Below are positions 42,368-54,126 of a stretch of 64,000 nt of DNA, piece by piece. The notes beneath the pieces are model-generated. The model saw only the letters and a program-made list of their open reading frames with translations. It did not search any database and was not told the origin of the DNA. Source of the stretch: Fulvia fulva (Eukaryota > Ascomycota > Dothideomycetes > Mycosphaerellales > Mycosphaerellaceae); contig NC_063013.1 in assembly GCF_020509005.1 (NCBI RefSeq), forward strand, positions 4,340,001 through 4,404,000. The letters are read 5' to 3'. A program made the translations under genes and the position numbers. How positions within the stretch are numbered: position 1 is the stretch's first letter; each line of letters starts with the position of its first letter.

Positions 42368-43863
42368 ACGTGGCTATGACTTGGATCGAATTCAAATAGG
42401 AGGGATGGCTATTTCCTTTCTGATGTACATGGTTCAATATCTGTAATGCATGTATTTCACGCTTAATCATAGAACGCGGGTATTGCATACATTTCATTTG
42501 TTACTGGGGACGGAATGATGAAGATGCATGACGGTCAAACTAGCGCAGGGCGTTGTATGCGACGCATGTGCGGTTGACTAAAACCTTGGCTTGATTGTGA
42601 CATCGGCCGGCTACACAGACATACAGTGACTGACTCTGGGAGGAAGGATAGATAGAGAACTGCTTGTTTCATCGGTTGCAAATGAGGTTTCTTTACTGTT
42701 TCCATGTCGTTGTCCATTATCCCATCTCTTTCGCAATGTGACGTCGAAAAAGAAGTACCAACTTCTTGGTAAGATTCACGCTAGCGCACTAGCGCCGCAA
42801 TCACATTCTGCCATCAAGGAAGGCTCACTGACCTCGAGCGACCGATCGTGCTGTCAACGGTGTGATCGCGATACGTGAGCGTGCTGAGACTGCGCAGGAC
42901 CATCCGTTGATGTTGACAACGCCTGAAACTCGACTGCCGGACCAAGCGCTCACGTCTTGCCAGCAAGAATGTCCCGCGATCATCAATGCCACCTCAGTAA
43001 CACAGCGATCTCAGACTTTTTGAACGATCACGTTACGCTGCAATCGATCCAAGCCTCATCTTCCTCTGTACGGGTTGCACAGTCGGCAAGCTACCTTTGA
43101 GGTGCATGGTGGCGACTATGAGGATTTATCGTGGCGCCAGTTTGAGTAGCGGTCTCCTCACCACCTGCAACAGTGGCGGGAGTCTCGCCGTTCATGGAGA
43201 TGAGAACAGTGTGCAGATTAATCCAGCGCGACACGGGCCCATACTCCGGCTATTCCATCGAGATTACCAGTGAAAGCGCGCGTCGTGACTATCATATTGA
43301 AGTAGAGAACGTTGTAGCCACAAAGAGCAATTCCGTGCCACAGCAGCAGTACCTATTCTGAATGACAGCAAGGCGCTACCATTGACAGTGTCGTAATCAT
43401 ATTCGCAGACCTAATCAATCATTCCATCACATGTCTATGTCGAGGCGTCTCTTGATGATCATGCGAAGCTTGCAGTCACAAAGGCGAGCTTGATGGCGAA
43501 GACGATATCACAATTTTATCACATTGAGACGCGCTGTTGGGGTCAAAATCACTGAAGCGGCAGACATCTCTGAAGGGAAATAGACCAATAATGCTTTTGT
43601 ACCTGAGGTCGGAATATTACACTGTGAGAACCATAATGAGTTCCGCCGCAGGCTCCTCCCGCCGTAATCTTGGGACTGAATATTCTCATGATGCTTGCTG
43701 GAACGCTTGATAGATGTTTTGGGTTGTCGTAGGTGTGTGATGACTTACATACTGCCGAATGTCTTCGTCAGTCGCAGTGTCGCAGTAGGCTGTCGATGTT
43801 GTGTCCGGCTGGCGGAGGCGGCCCTGTCGGAGCTATCAACAAAGGCGGTCCGGAAGGATTGTC
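42368..43863. other. Intergenic, 1.5 kb
   Basis: 3' region of the wall-protein gene, then DNA without a supported gene, RNA or repeat on either strand. Confidence 0.5.
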
Positions 43864-44571
43864 TTAAAGGTACTCGTCCTCGCTGAACCCATCGTTGTAC
43901 CCGTCATCACTATGACCGATCTGCCCGTGCAACTCCTTGACTCCAGAAGCATTGGCACTAAGCTCCTGCTGTGGCTTTTTCGGCTTGTCAGCACATACTT
44001 GATTGGCTGATGCTTGTGGGTGACCAACAGTAGTCTCTGATGCGTCAAGTCTGTCATGATCGTCTGGCACGGATCGTCTGCGAATCACAAGGGAAGCACT
44101 CTCCATGTCCTCAGCCACTTCCGCAACACCGACGACACAAAGGCATCCTGTCGCATTTTCTCGACTGCGAAAGTACTCTTCGATCCTGCCACGTGTCAAA
44201 GACACATATGGCTGGCAGCGGTAGACAGCAAGTCGAGCGATCTCCGTCTGCTTGCTATCACGAAGGACCAGGTCGATGTCCGCGATGTGCAGCTGCCAGT
44301 TCTTGAGTCGATAAGCTTGTCTGATGCTGTTCCGCCAGCGCTCCTGCGATCCATCGGCATGTGGCGGGCCCAGTACCCAATCGTCAGGAGGCTCGAATCG
44401 GTGGTTCGACTGTAGCATCGCATTGTCGTCGATGTCCTCGTCTATTTCGATGATGTCTCGGAGATAGCTCTGGAAATCCTCCGGTTTGCGATGTCGGGGA
44501 GAACTTGACGTGCTTGTTAGCAACGCTGCCTTCACATGGCGATCGTATTCCTTGGTTGGATCACACCACGA
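43864..44571 (-). CDS. Hypothetical protein, 5' end unresolved
   Basis: The frame is open from 44571 to the stop at 43864 (about 235 codons) with balanced, protein-like composition: WCDPTKEYDRHVKAALL, then KPEDFQSYLRDIIEIDED, WVLGPPHADGSQERWRN, IADIDLVLRDSKQTEIARLA, and an acidic end (GFSEDEYL). No in-frame ATG occurs before 44418, so either translation starts there (MLQSNHRFEPPDDW, about 184 residues), an upstream exon is joined by splicing, or the gene is a 5'-truncated remnant. I recognise no domain. The divergent neighbour is the NTF2-like gene. Confidence 0.45.
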   Translation of the reverse strand, partial: SWCDPTKEYDRHVKAALLTSTSSSPRHRKPEDFQSYLRDIIEIDEDIDDNAMLQSNHRFEPPDDWVLGPPHADGSQERWRNSIRQAYRLKNWQLHIADIDLVLRDSKQTEIARLAVYRCQPYVSLTRGRIEEYFRSRENATGCLCVVGVAEVAEDMESASLVIRRRSVPDDHDRLDASETTVGHPQASANQVCADKPKKPQQELSANASGVKELHGQIGHSDDGYNDGFSEDEYL

Positions 44572-45099
44572 TCATAGGGATCGTGTCACGATGGCTATCG
44601 ATGAGTACCAGAAAGGCACTTCGTGTGTTGATTTGTGTGAGGTGTCAGACCTCTCAGCCGGCGGAATGTTCCTCCATCCCCGATGCCTGCAGTTTGAATC
44701 AATGTTCCTTCCTGGACGCCTTCATGTTCTCCGTTCTCCTTCAACTCGTCATTCTTGCGACACACATGCAACATCAGAACACTGACATCATTGACCAGAC
44801 GTCGACGCGGTCAAGCTTCACCTCTGAACGTGCTTTCGCGCGAGATGGTCATGCTTCACTTGGTCCAATGAGATTCCCAAACGTCACAGCTTCCTCTCGC
44901 TGCTCAGATGTAGGCGTACCCAGGTACATGTAGGCTTATGTTATTGACCATTCGCCTCACTACTGCTTCACAAGCACAGCTGTCCAACTCACTTTAGCAA
45001 ACATAATCACACCCCCTACACTTGGAAGGACCAGCATCGGCACCAAAAGTAGCAGATCGAGCATCATACTCCAACATCAACCCACTCCTACCCGCAAAC
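44572..45099. other. Intergenic, 528 bp
   Basis: Between the divergent hypothetical gene and the NTF2-like gene; it should carry the promoter of the latter. Nothing else supported. Confidence 0.5.
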
Positions 45100-45744
45100 A
45101 TGTCGTCCACCGCTCCAGGCGAGCAGTTCGAGGTCCGCCAGACCACCGCGACCGAGGACATGCACCCAGACCCCTCCAAGAGCATCCCGCTCTCACCACA
45201 GAGACAAGCTCTCATCGACGACATCATCGCCCTCTACTCCTGCGAGCCAACCATCAAGCGTGTCGAGCGCTACACAGCCGACTGTGTCTACGACGATCAG
45301 TTCGTCTACGCCAACGACCGCTACAAGATGGCAGGTCAATGGTTTGCTCTACCAAAGCTCTTCAAGGCCAGCAAGAACGAAGGATACGAGATCATCAAGA
45401 ACGAGCAGAATCTGATCCAGTTCAAGAATGAGCAATCATGGACGTTCAAGATCATCCCAAAGACTGCGACAATCAATGCCCTCGTGTCGTTGAGCTTGCA
45501 TCCTGCCACCGTGGACAGCGACTTCATTCAAGTCAAGTACCACAAGGACCAGGCAAATGACAAGGACTACAGCCATGAGGGCGTAGGATTCAGCTTCAAG
45601 AAGTGGCAGGCGGATAATGTCATGAAGCACATGGACAGCGAGGAAGTGAAGTACTTTGAGAAGGATAAGCGTGCCGCGAAGGAGGAAGTAAGGAAGTATG
45701 GTACAGGTGATGAGAAGGGTGATGCTCCAAGGAAGGACTTGTAG
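45100..45744 (+). CDS. NTF2/SnoaL-like fold protein, fungal family of unknown function
   Basis: 214 residues, single exon. The start is the Met giving MSSTAPGEQFEVRQ; there is no ATG further up in frame. After a Pro/Asp-rich N-terminus, LSPQRQALIDDIIALYSC EPT, VERYTADCVYDDQFVYAND and QWFALPKLFKASKNEGYEII follow the alpha+beta cone pattern of NTF2-like proteins. The second half has strand-rich TFKIIPKTATINALVSLSL and FIQVKYHKDQ. The C-terminus is charged (KYFEKDKRAAKEEVRKYG). No catalytic signature is obvious and no signal peptide is present, so a soluble intracellular protein is expected. It appears intact and well conserved in style. Confidence 0.75.
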   Translation: MSSTAPGEQFEVRQTTATEDMHPDPSKSIPLSPQRQALIDDIIALYSCEPTIKRVERYTADCVYDDQFVYANDRYKMAGQWFALPKLFKASKNEGYEIIKNEQNLIQFKNEQSWTFKIIPKTATINALVSLSLHPATVDSDFIQVKYHKDQANDKDYSHEGVGFSFKKWQADNVMKHMDSEEVKYFEKDKRAAKEEVRKYGTGDEKGDAPRKDL

Positions 45745-46640
45745 GGGCATGGCGTTGCTTTGTGTACGATCATTAATCAACAAGGGATGGATCACAGTAT
45801 ATTCTGATCAGCCCAGCATAACGACAACTGCTGGAACGATCAAGCATGAGCCGACAGCCCTGTCTTCACAGTCCACGGCACCAATACACACCGTCCTCGC
45901 ACCCGTAGTGGCCAGCATGCGAATATCTCACCACCTGCAGTCGCCGTTTTCTGTCACATGATCGCAAAATCGAACGGAATGGATACTGCCATACATGGTT
46001 GGCTCATGTGGGCAGGAGCTCATCTCAGATCCTAGTCCGCTATGCTTCAGCCCTGTCAAAAGCGTCTGTGCTGCAATCCAACTTAGACTTCACTCTCCGA
46101 AGTCGAGGCGCACACATCCCGCCAACACCGCCAAACCAGCACCGAGACGTTCTTTGTTCAGCGTTCGCCGGACAAACGGCCACCTCTGCAGTTTTTTTTG
46201 CGCTGGTCTCGCGGATGTCGGTCCATGTCAACACCCACGAGCTGCACTCTGGATCTCTCCACATTCTCGTATCTCAGGTGGCCGCTCCAGCCTCACGTGT
46301 GGCCGAAGATGCAGGTACGAATGCCTCGGAGGCCTCACGGACTTACACTCTGCATTCTTTGTCGGAACGAGTGCGATAATATCCTCGAAAGAGACTGTCC
46401 AACAGCAATATCGGCATGTCGACATGTTCAATTGGCATCTGTCAAATGCAATTCGTCCAACAACCCATTACAAGCAAAAGGTTGAACCACCACTGACTTT
46501 GGCATGGCCTCGATGGTCTAGACGAGCATATGTTCTAGGTTACTCCTCCAACATTTCCTCCCCACTGTACTGCTAGCACATCACCTCCCTCTCCCTTCCT
46601 CAAGCAACTCTCACACGAAACCTTCCCATCAGGTTCAACA
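45745..46640. other. Intergenic, 896 bp
   Basis: Between the NTF2-like and LRR genes. It includes an eight-T run near 46191-46199 and the LRR gene promoter. No gene recognised. Confidence 0.5.
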
Positions 46641-47699
46641 ATGGGTCCACTCTCTTACGCTTCCCTTATCACCGCCGCTGCGGTCGGCACCTCTGCTCTC
46701 GCAGTGCCAGCACCAGCCGCCAACCTGGTTCGGGACCTTGCCACCTTCGTGAAGTTCGCCGAGACCGTGACTGTCGACCCAAACAGCACAGTATCTGACT
46801 GGTAAGCAATTCCTAGGGAATGATACAGTTGCCCCTGAGCAAGCAGTGTCTCGACGCTGCTTGAGGGTCTCATACGCATGACGGTGCGCACGACAGCAAG
46901 CCGCTATATGCTTGTGAAGAGAGACTGCTAGCTCTGCTGCGACTGTACCGCTTCTATACTTTCCCTTCGATACGATGTACTGACTCCTTAATCTTTCAGG
47001 TTCGGCGTAGACCTCGTCACCAATGCCCTCGGAGTCTGCAACATCACCGGTCTAACATGAGCCGAAACACCTGAAGGCTACGAAGCCGTTGCTGGTATTG
47101 GCCTCAACGGGGCCGGTCTTGGCGAGAACTTGAAACTGGAAGGGTTTATGAGCGAGCTTCTGGACATCACCTTCTTCCACGCCAACTCCAACGGCTTCAC
47201 GGGCAGTATTCCAGACGTCTCAAGGCTGATGTGCCTCTACGAGATTGATCTGAGCAACAACTTTCTCTCCGGCGAGTTCCCAACAACAGTCTTGGACGCA
47301 CCACTTACCTTCCTCGACCTCCGCTTCAACAAGCTCGAAGGCGAGCTTCCCAAGGAGCTCTTCACTAAGACCGACATGGATGTCATTTTCCTCAACAATA
47401 ACCTCCTCTCCGGCGAGATCCCACCGACCGGCAACATATCGACTCTCTACATCACTTTGGCCAACAACGAGTTTACTGGCAAGATCCCCGCGGATCTTGC
47501 GAACAACAAGGGCCTGAAGGAGATTCTTCTGTTGGGTAACCAGCTTGAGGACAACGTTCCAGAGGAGCTTTGCGCTCTTGATCTGGATGTGCTGGATGTG
47601 TCTGACAACATCAAGCTCAGTGGCAAGTTGGGACCTAAGTGCAAGAAGTTGGTGGACAGTGGTGTCTTGAACATCAATGGCACTGCTCTTGAGGTGTAG
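46641..47699 (+). pseudogene. Secreted leucine-rich-repeat protein with one in-frame stop
   Basis: Exon 1 (46641-46801) encodes a signal peptide, MGPLSYASLITAAAVGTSAL. A 198-bp intron (46802-46999, GTAAGC...TTTCAG) splits a Trp codon. Exon 2 continues FGVDLVTNALGVCNITGLT, then TGA at 47058-47060, then ETPEGYEAVAGIGLNGAGLG in the same frame and about seven plant-type LRRs (IDLSNNFLSGEFPTT, FLNNNLLSGEIPPTG, LANNEFTGKIPADLANNKG) to the stop at 47697-47699. Homologous fungal LRR proteins usually have a Cys-containing CNITGLTC segment here, so TGA probably replaces TGC/TGT. Without readthrough the product would be about 73 residues. Extracellular LRR proteins of this type are candidate adhesins or effectors; that role is inference. 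Confidence 0.8.
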
Positions 47700-48052
47700 A
47701 GGGTGTGCGACATTCTGGGTGACCGATAGCCATATGCGAGCGATGGCGTTGATAGTGCTGGGTGCTCGGCAAACTGGCGGCGCTTTTCATGTACATACTT
47801 CCAAGACACATCTTTGATGTCCGTGTCCACCGCGCCGCCAGATCTAATGACACTTTTCGATGGTTTGCATGTGCTCTTCTCAAAATCTTCACGTCTGACT
47901 CACCGAGTGTTTGCACATGCCAGTGAGAGTCAGTATGAAGCCGCCACTATCAGCCGTCAATACCTTCGAGACGGTCAACAACAATGCTTTAGCTCCGCAT
48001 TCAATGCATAGTCCTCACGCGTCCTGGAGCACAGCATATCACAATCCGTATC
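47700..48052. other. Intergenic, 353 bp
   Basis: Spacer between the LRR gene and the small 2EXR-like gene. Nothing supported. Confidence 0.5.
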
Positions 48053-48554
48053 ATGGACAACTCACCACTTAACCGCTTTCCAGCGAGGGTCCGCACCAGA
48101 ATCTACAAGCTTGCGCTGGTCGACCAGAAGGATATCCACATCAACCTTCTCGACGACTCGGCGAAGGCGAAGGCAAATGTTATGCCAATCAAGGTGAGAA
48201 TGTGCAATGTCCATAATATCGCCCGAGGTCTCGGCCGATATGTGTTGGCCTCATACCTGGTGCGGTGGAAAGTGCTGATGGGGTATTCCCTCCCAGATCC
48301 CCAAACGTGTTAGGCGCGGACCAGTCGGTCCACTTCAAGGACTTCCGCAGACATGCAAGGCGCTCCGGCAGGAGACACACAAGATGTGTCTCGCTGAGAA
48401 CAAGCTCATCTGCTATACACACCACCTCGAGAGAACGGCTTCTGGCTTAGCAGCCGATCAGGAGGGGGGCCGCATCTACTACCACCAAGTCCTGGCACTG
48501 ACTGGGCTGGAAGAGGCGCCTCAGCAAAGTTGCCCTTTTTACAAGGATACATGA
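48053..48554 (+). CDS. Small 2EXR-like protein, two exons
   Basis: A short version of the fungal 2EXR/F-box-like family (proteins beginning LPxEIRxxIYxLxL and later containing a TCKxxRQEA block). Exons are 48053-48193 and 48297-48554, with a 103-bp intron (GTGAGA...CCCAG). The N-terminus PLNRFPARVRTRIYKLALVD fits the first block. Exon 2 gives GLPQTCKALRQETHKMCLAE, the second block, followed by NKLICYTHH. The product is 132 residues, at the short end; a longer gene truncated at 48554 is possible because similar charged sequence resumes near 48725. Function unknown. A second member lies at 51889. Confidence 0.6.
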
Positions 48555-51500
48555 TGCTGCGCAGACTGATCGGCGATCTCAAAGAGTTCGAGGTAGGAGA
48601 GCGAGAGAACCTAGGAAGTTCACAACCGTGAGGATATTTTCCAGGATAGCAAGATGTACTCCACGACCTTGCGGTCTCCGGTCTGCTGGGTTCCCAGTCT
48701 CGCTAGCAAAGCAAGTTCAAGACCATGGGCTCGGCTGCCACTTGGTACGCTGACAGAAAAAGGCGCATTCTTCGATATGCAGCTTACTGTCAGATTCGTG
48801 ATAGGAAGCTCAAGGAAGTGCACGCAAGGTCGTGGAGACCCTTGGGTAAAGATGGTATTGCATGCATTAACGGAGTCCGGCGATCAGTCAAAAGCTTGGC
48901 GGGCACCTGAACTTCGATGCAGTCGCTCAATGCAGGCTCGCGCCAGTGTCGTATTGCTCCTTTCGCTTACATGTGAGCCGTATCCACGTGGCCAGACCTG
49001 GTAGTACGCATTGCTAGTGTCGTGATCAAGCATTGTCTCCGCTCTTGGTCGCTTCCCCGCCCATAACGCAGTGCTGTTTGCGCTACTACAGGCTCCATAT
49101 GCATGTGCCACCATGCATATTGCCAGTCGATCGAGGCTGACATGGTCCAGGTCGCAGGCAGGGCTCTTCCATCGCTCGATGTTGAAGTTCTTTTGACATG
49201 TGAAGTGGTACGTGCCACATCTCCCCACAAGCTAATGACTGCCCTGCTGAGTTCGCGCTGACACGCGAGAGGAACAGTGTGGCGCAGGAGCCATCGTACT
49301 GCGAGCCGACCAGCTGAGCGAGCTGTGATAATGATGCCGCCGAAATAAGTTCGATGCTGGCAGACATTGCTCCAACGTCACGCGTTTCGCCTAAGTCGTA
49401 CCTTAAAAAGTCGAAATGTTGGGGTACCATCGGGCTTACGCCTTTGGGGCTTATAAGAATTGGACGTAGTGCTCGTGTGGCCATTCATATTTTCGAATTG
49501 GGTCCGCAGGCTACTGTTATGCAACACTGCCGGCAGGGGAATCGTAATTGGTCGTCGCACCGTCGTCGCATTGTGTGTCGTCGCATTGTGTGCCGCCGCA
49601 TTGTGTGCCGCCGCAACATGTGCTTGATGTGGTCAGCAGTGAATGTCTTCGTTCAAACCTGCTACCGTGCCATTGCCCTGTTGTCACAGTAGCCAGCCGA
49701 CGCGAAAAGTTCATGTGATGAAGGCCCCATTGCTTGGACACCCAAATGCCACGACGCTCTCTGGGCCACATGTCTACCTCAGACCGATCGATCGTAACAA
49801 TTTAGCACCAGAGAACGTTTCGCAGTCGTCGTGTTGGAGCATGAGAGGTATGGGCATCGGCAGAAATTGGCGATTTCGTATATTCAGCTTTACCGGCATG
49901 TGATATGCATCAAACCAACCTCTCGTCGATGTGGCCGAAGAGCTCAACTCTCGATGCCTCGAAGTCTGACAAGCTGACAAGAGGAAACTTCACAGACGCC
50001 GAAAGTACTGCGCATGCTTCACTCGAAGCGCGCGGCCGCCGATGCCGACTTTGCGTTCCTGAAATGCGCCGAGAGCGGTCACGTTCTGCGACTGTAGGCT
50101 AACATGTCGTTAGTGAGATAAGCAATTGTTCTTGTTGCTTCATATCTCGTCAGTAAGCGCTTTCAGTAGACGTGCACTCGGTTCCGTTATACGAACTACG
50201 GACCGAGAAGCTCAAGATCCTGTCACGAACGATTGCTCTACTAGTCTGCTCCTTTCGCAGGCTTGCGTGAAGAGCTTCCTGTCGCGCCGGTGAGTGTTAG
50301 TACAGCGCCTGCATCGTGTCCATCCGGGGAACCAACATCAGGATCAAGTGCGGCTTGCTAGCTTCGCATTGATTCCGAAACCTTTTAGAAGGCAGGCCTG
50401 TAGCGCGGAGTAGCCGACAGCGACCAGTAGGTGATCGAACAGCTGTTGTCTCATCATAACAACCGACACATTGCTGTCTATTCGTGGTGTTGGCGTTATC
50501 TGTAGTGAGCCAGAGGTCTTCAGAGGACCGTACCATTGTGCTGACCGAGGTCCGACCTGCAAGCAATCCTCGATGTAATGCAGCGCTGATTCATCATACC
50601 AGAAGGTGCTGTTACGGAAAGATTGCGGTGTTCAGATCGGTGCGTCCTGCCCTATGAGGGCGGTTTCACGGTGAGGCTTTGATTTCGGCGGCGGCCATGT
50701 GGTATGAGGTCTCGGGGCACAAGGGCGCCACAGCCGGTGTTGGTGTTCCTGCTCTGCGGCGGCTAACATGGTGACTTGTCCATTGGACGATGTCGGTCCT
50801 GGTCGCTTATCCACGAAGCACATATGCTTTTCGCGGTTGGCTAGAGCTGTGACAATGTCACCGACCGGTCCCGAAAGGCCAAATGAGAGAGGGGTGTGCA
50901 GCCCACGGCAGCTGCTGTGCCATGAGAGCTGCGAACTGAGAGCTGCATGCCTTGAGCACAAGCGACCGCCTGGTGTCGCGGTGTGTGGTGATCCCGAGCG
51001 AGGTCGACGTGCTGACTTGTTCCAGACAAGCAGCAAGAAATTCCAGAGAGGCGGCTGCTTAGTGCCCTGGTGGAACAGTTGGGTAGAAGTCGAGGTGTGC
51101 GGTGTGCGTAGGGTGGCGTCTGCAAACAGTGCGCAGCTGTGGCCAGGGTCAGAACCTTGCCGATATGGCCTGCCCCGGTGGGGCGTTTGGGCGTCCATGT
51201 AGACTGCTGGCGATGATGTTGTCGTTGCTCTGCAGACTTGACGTGGCGTGCAGGTCATGAGGTTGTTGTGGTGGCGAAGGTACATGTAAGATACGTAGAC
51301 GGACGAGTGTACGGACGAGCAGCTCGATGCACCGCGCCAATGCTTGCCGTACGTCACCTCCAAGGCCACATGCAGTCAGTAAATCACCATGAAAGCTCAT
51401 TGCTGCTTTACGCGGCATCAATCAAAGACCGAAAGGAAATTACTGAGCGACCCTTGCAATGTGCGCAGGGCCTCACCGGATCCCGCGGATCACGGCAGCC

Positions 51501-51888
51501 GAGAGTCGGAGTTTGCACTGAGATGCATCATGCATCGCGTGCATGGCTTGTTGCATATCGCTCGATCCAGGCTTATGCCGCGCGAAGGATGGGGTTGAAG
51601 CCTCTTGGGCCCTGCCGTGCCCCAAGGATCGTGATCACTTGTTGGCTGTTCGCGAAGGCTGTTCTATCCCTGCCGCTCCTATTCGACCTGTCCCCGGGTT
51701 ATGCGTACTTGCACATGTAATAATAAAAGTGTCTTCCTGGGTGAACTCCCCGAGTCCAATCCTTTGCTCAAATACATTGAACCATTGAGAGTAAACTGCA
51801 CCGCATCCTTACAACAAAAAGATCGACACTCTGCTTTACATCCAAGACTGCAACGGCTCGCCCCAGCTGCATCGCTGACACTACCACC
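48555..51888. other. Gene-poor stretch, 3.3 kb
   Basis: Normal-composition DNA with a small minisatellite at 49551-49621. Several long open frames overlap on opposite strands (for example 50632-51369 minus), but they are His/Thr/Arg-rich with no domain and look like chance frames. TAATAATAAAAG near 51718-51729 may belong to the promoter of the next gene. Confidence 0.5.
49551..49621 (+). repeat. 15-bp minisatellite, about 4.7 copies
   Basis: The unit GYCGYCGCATTGTGT is repeated head to tail at 49562, 49577, 49592 and 49607, with a partial unit at 49551. The first two full copies are identical and the later ones drift. Confidence 0.9.
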
Positions 51889-52599
51889 ATGGACTCTTCA
51901 GCATTCGCACTCCTCCCTGGAGAGATCAGGAACAGCATCTACGAGATGGTGCTTGAACAGCCACACGGCATCCCAGTGTACACTGGCAAAGGGGCCATCA
52001 CACCACGCGGCGATGGCAGGGACCTCGAGAGACTCGTTCCTGCGATTTCAGGTCTACCGTCAACGAGTCGCGCGATCCGCGCCGAAACAATGAAGCTCTA
52101 CTTCAGTCTCAACCCTCTGATGGTCTACTGTGCGAGAGAAGGAGGCTTGGAACGCGCCATATTGCAAACCATTCGCGAACTGGCACAGTGGTGTCAGGTC
52201 ATTGGCAGACAACAAACGAGCGAGCTTCGAAAGGTGGTGTTCGACCTGCGATACCAGGGCTGGATGATCAACATGGCCCTCGGCGTGCTCCAGCAGTACG
52301 CGCCGAAGCTGAAGCAGTTCTTTCACCCCTCGGTTCAGTTCGAGGTCATGTTCCGCGCACCATACTGGGACATCACTGGACTCGATCTCCCTGTGACGGT
52401 TGTCCTCGGTGACCGCACAGCTAGCCTGGAACGACTAAATGTGGTGGCTGGTCAAACCTTTGATAGACTTCACAAAGCTGGCTCTGGACAAGGATCGGAT
52501 CAGTGGAACGAGCTCAAGGATTGTGAACGACGAGTGAGAGAAGCTATCGAGCGCATGTCCGAAACTCAGACGTCGCGATCCCCAGCCTCCAGAAGATGA
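51889..52599 (+). CDS. 2EXR-type fungal protein
   Basis: 236 residues in a single exon. It starts MDSSAFALLPGEIRNSIYEM, the diagnostic first block of the fungal 2EXR family. GLPSTSRAIRAETMKLYFSL corresponds to the second block (TCRxIRxEAxxxYY). The rest is predicted helical (LERAILQTIRELAQWCQVIG) with a charged C-terminus. These proteins occur as large, variable families in filamentous ascomycetes, often in gene-poor or effector-rich regions; their biochemical role is not established. No signal peptide. The gene appears intact, unlike many of its neighbours. Confidence 0.8.
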   Translation: MDSSAFALLPGEIRNSIYEMVLEQPHGIPVYTGKGAITPRGDGRDLERLVPAISGLPSTSRAIRAETMKLYFSLNPLMVYCAREGGLERAILQTIRELAQWCQVIGRQQTSELRKVVFDLRYQGWMINMALGVLQQYAPKLKQFFHPSVQFEVMFRAPYWDITGLDLPVTVVLGDRTASLERLNVVAGQTFDRLHKAGSGQGSDQWNELKDCERRVREAIERMSETQTSRSPASRR

Positions 52600-54121
52600 A
52601 GGTGTACTCTGGTCAGACCACTGCTACAAGCATCTGAATCATGTCTCTCCGGATACATCCATGCTCCGCGAGAGCGACTGCTTAACGCCTGTGACAATCC
52701 ATAACACAGCAAAGGGACCGGATCATACCTGGAACCGCCAAAGCAGCAGGCAGAGCACTGCGCATGACGGCTACAGACGATGTCCACACCTCATCTTGCT
52801 TTACACCCCGGCAAGGCCTCGGACGAAACTATACTGACAGTATTCGTCAGCTCACTTGGCGGAAGTGTTGACGACATGGTCACACACAAGGTTAAGCGCC
52901 ATATCTGTCTTGCTAGAAGGCGAAGCGCTCAAACTTGAAGAAATTGAAGGTGGTGGAGTGGCGGAAACGTCACGCGCATTGAAGCCGAACATCTCGGCGG
53001 AGATTCAGGAGAAGTGCTAAGCCCGGGGGCATGAAGGAGAACCACCACTCCAAGGACACGCAACGCGGGCGTAGAAGCGCGAATGAAACGTCAATGCATC
53101 ACCACTCGTCATCTTTCCCTTACACCATCTCTGTTTTATGCAGACTGCTCACGTGCGCTAGGCTTGGCCGATACGGCACGTTTGATGAAGGCAGCTCGAC
53201 CGTCAGCTTCGCTCCTATTGACACACATAGTGCCTCTGTATTGCCTCTGTATCGCCCCTATATTGCCATCACCATCCCTTGAACGTACAGCTTCTCACAA
53301 GGATGATCCGACCACATCGAGCCATCTAGATCGTCGTCGGCACAGCATATAGCGCTGTGGTGCTGGGCATCGGCGAGACATCAGCAAGGCGCAGTCACGG
53401 ATGCAGGTCATGACGGGTCGGTCGATCAAGTGCTCTCTAGCGAAATGTTCGAATGTAGCAGCATAAAATGAAAGACCGAGCATCTCGCGAGAAACCTAGA
53501 CTTTGCTGTCAGACCTCATCTAAGGATAGCGAGACCCTGAGTGAGACACGACCCTGAAAATGCTAGGGGCTATCACGTTATTTGTGTGGGAAGTTATTGT
53601 ACGGGCTCATAAAGGGTGTTTCAAAAGCAGGTTGTGTATTGCATGTGTCTATCTAGAATAGACAAGTGTTGCTCTTGAAGAGGCTGCAGGTGACGAATCA
53701 GTCACCTGATTCTTAGCGTACGTGGCCTCAAGTTTTGATGAAAGGCTGTTGCCTATGTGCACGCTCGGATCGCGACACACCCCCTTAGCTCGTGCGCTGG
53801 AGTAAATGAGCTGATTCCTATATGATCGCGTACACTCTGTCATAACCACCCCCCTACCTATAGTAGTAACGTTAGGCCCTCGGTATTGCTGCTACTATAG
53901 TAAGGGTAAGTCAGGTGTTTCAAGTGAAGTAAGCTAAGGTGAGTAAGGTGAGCTTTCCACCCCTTCTTTTACTCCTTACTTTCACTACTGCTACTGTTAC
54001 CTATATAATAAGGCATAGATTATATAACTATTACCGGTAAGATAGCTTAGGTAATAGTCCCGTTATATAGACTTTTACTTAGGTATATAATTATCTTACC
54101 TACCGGTAAGTATTAGAGGTC
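52600..54121. other. Intergenic, 1.5 kb, grading into TA-rich repeat DNA
   Basis: 52600-53850 has ordinary composition and no supported gene. From about 53,860 the sequence is TA-rich with inverted motifs (TTACCGGTAAGAT near 54030, mirrored near 54095), probably the edge of a RIP-affected repeat in which the chromovirus landed. Confidence 0.5.
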
Positions 54122-54126
54122 CTAAG
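54122..54126. repeat. Chromovirus target-site duplication, left copy
   Basis: CTAAG here and at 60258-60262, immediately outside the two LTRs. Confidence 0.9.

Noticed and set aside
49551..49621. Possible CRISPR-like array
   Set aside because: 15-bp units lie head to tail without spacers, in a eukaryotic genome; a minisatellite.
50632..51369. A 245-codon minus-strand frame with overlapping plus-strand frames
   Set aside because: His/Thr/Arg/Pro-rich, low complexity, no domain; several long frames overlap on both strands here, as in non-coding GC-rich DNA.
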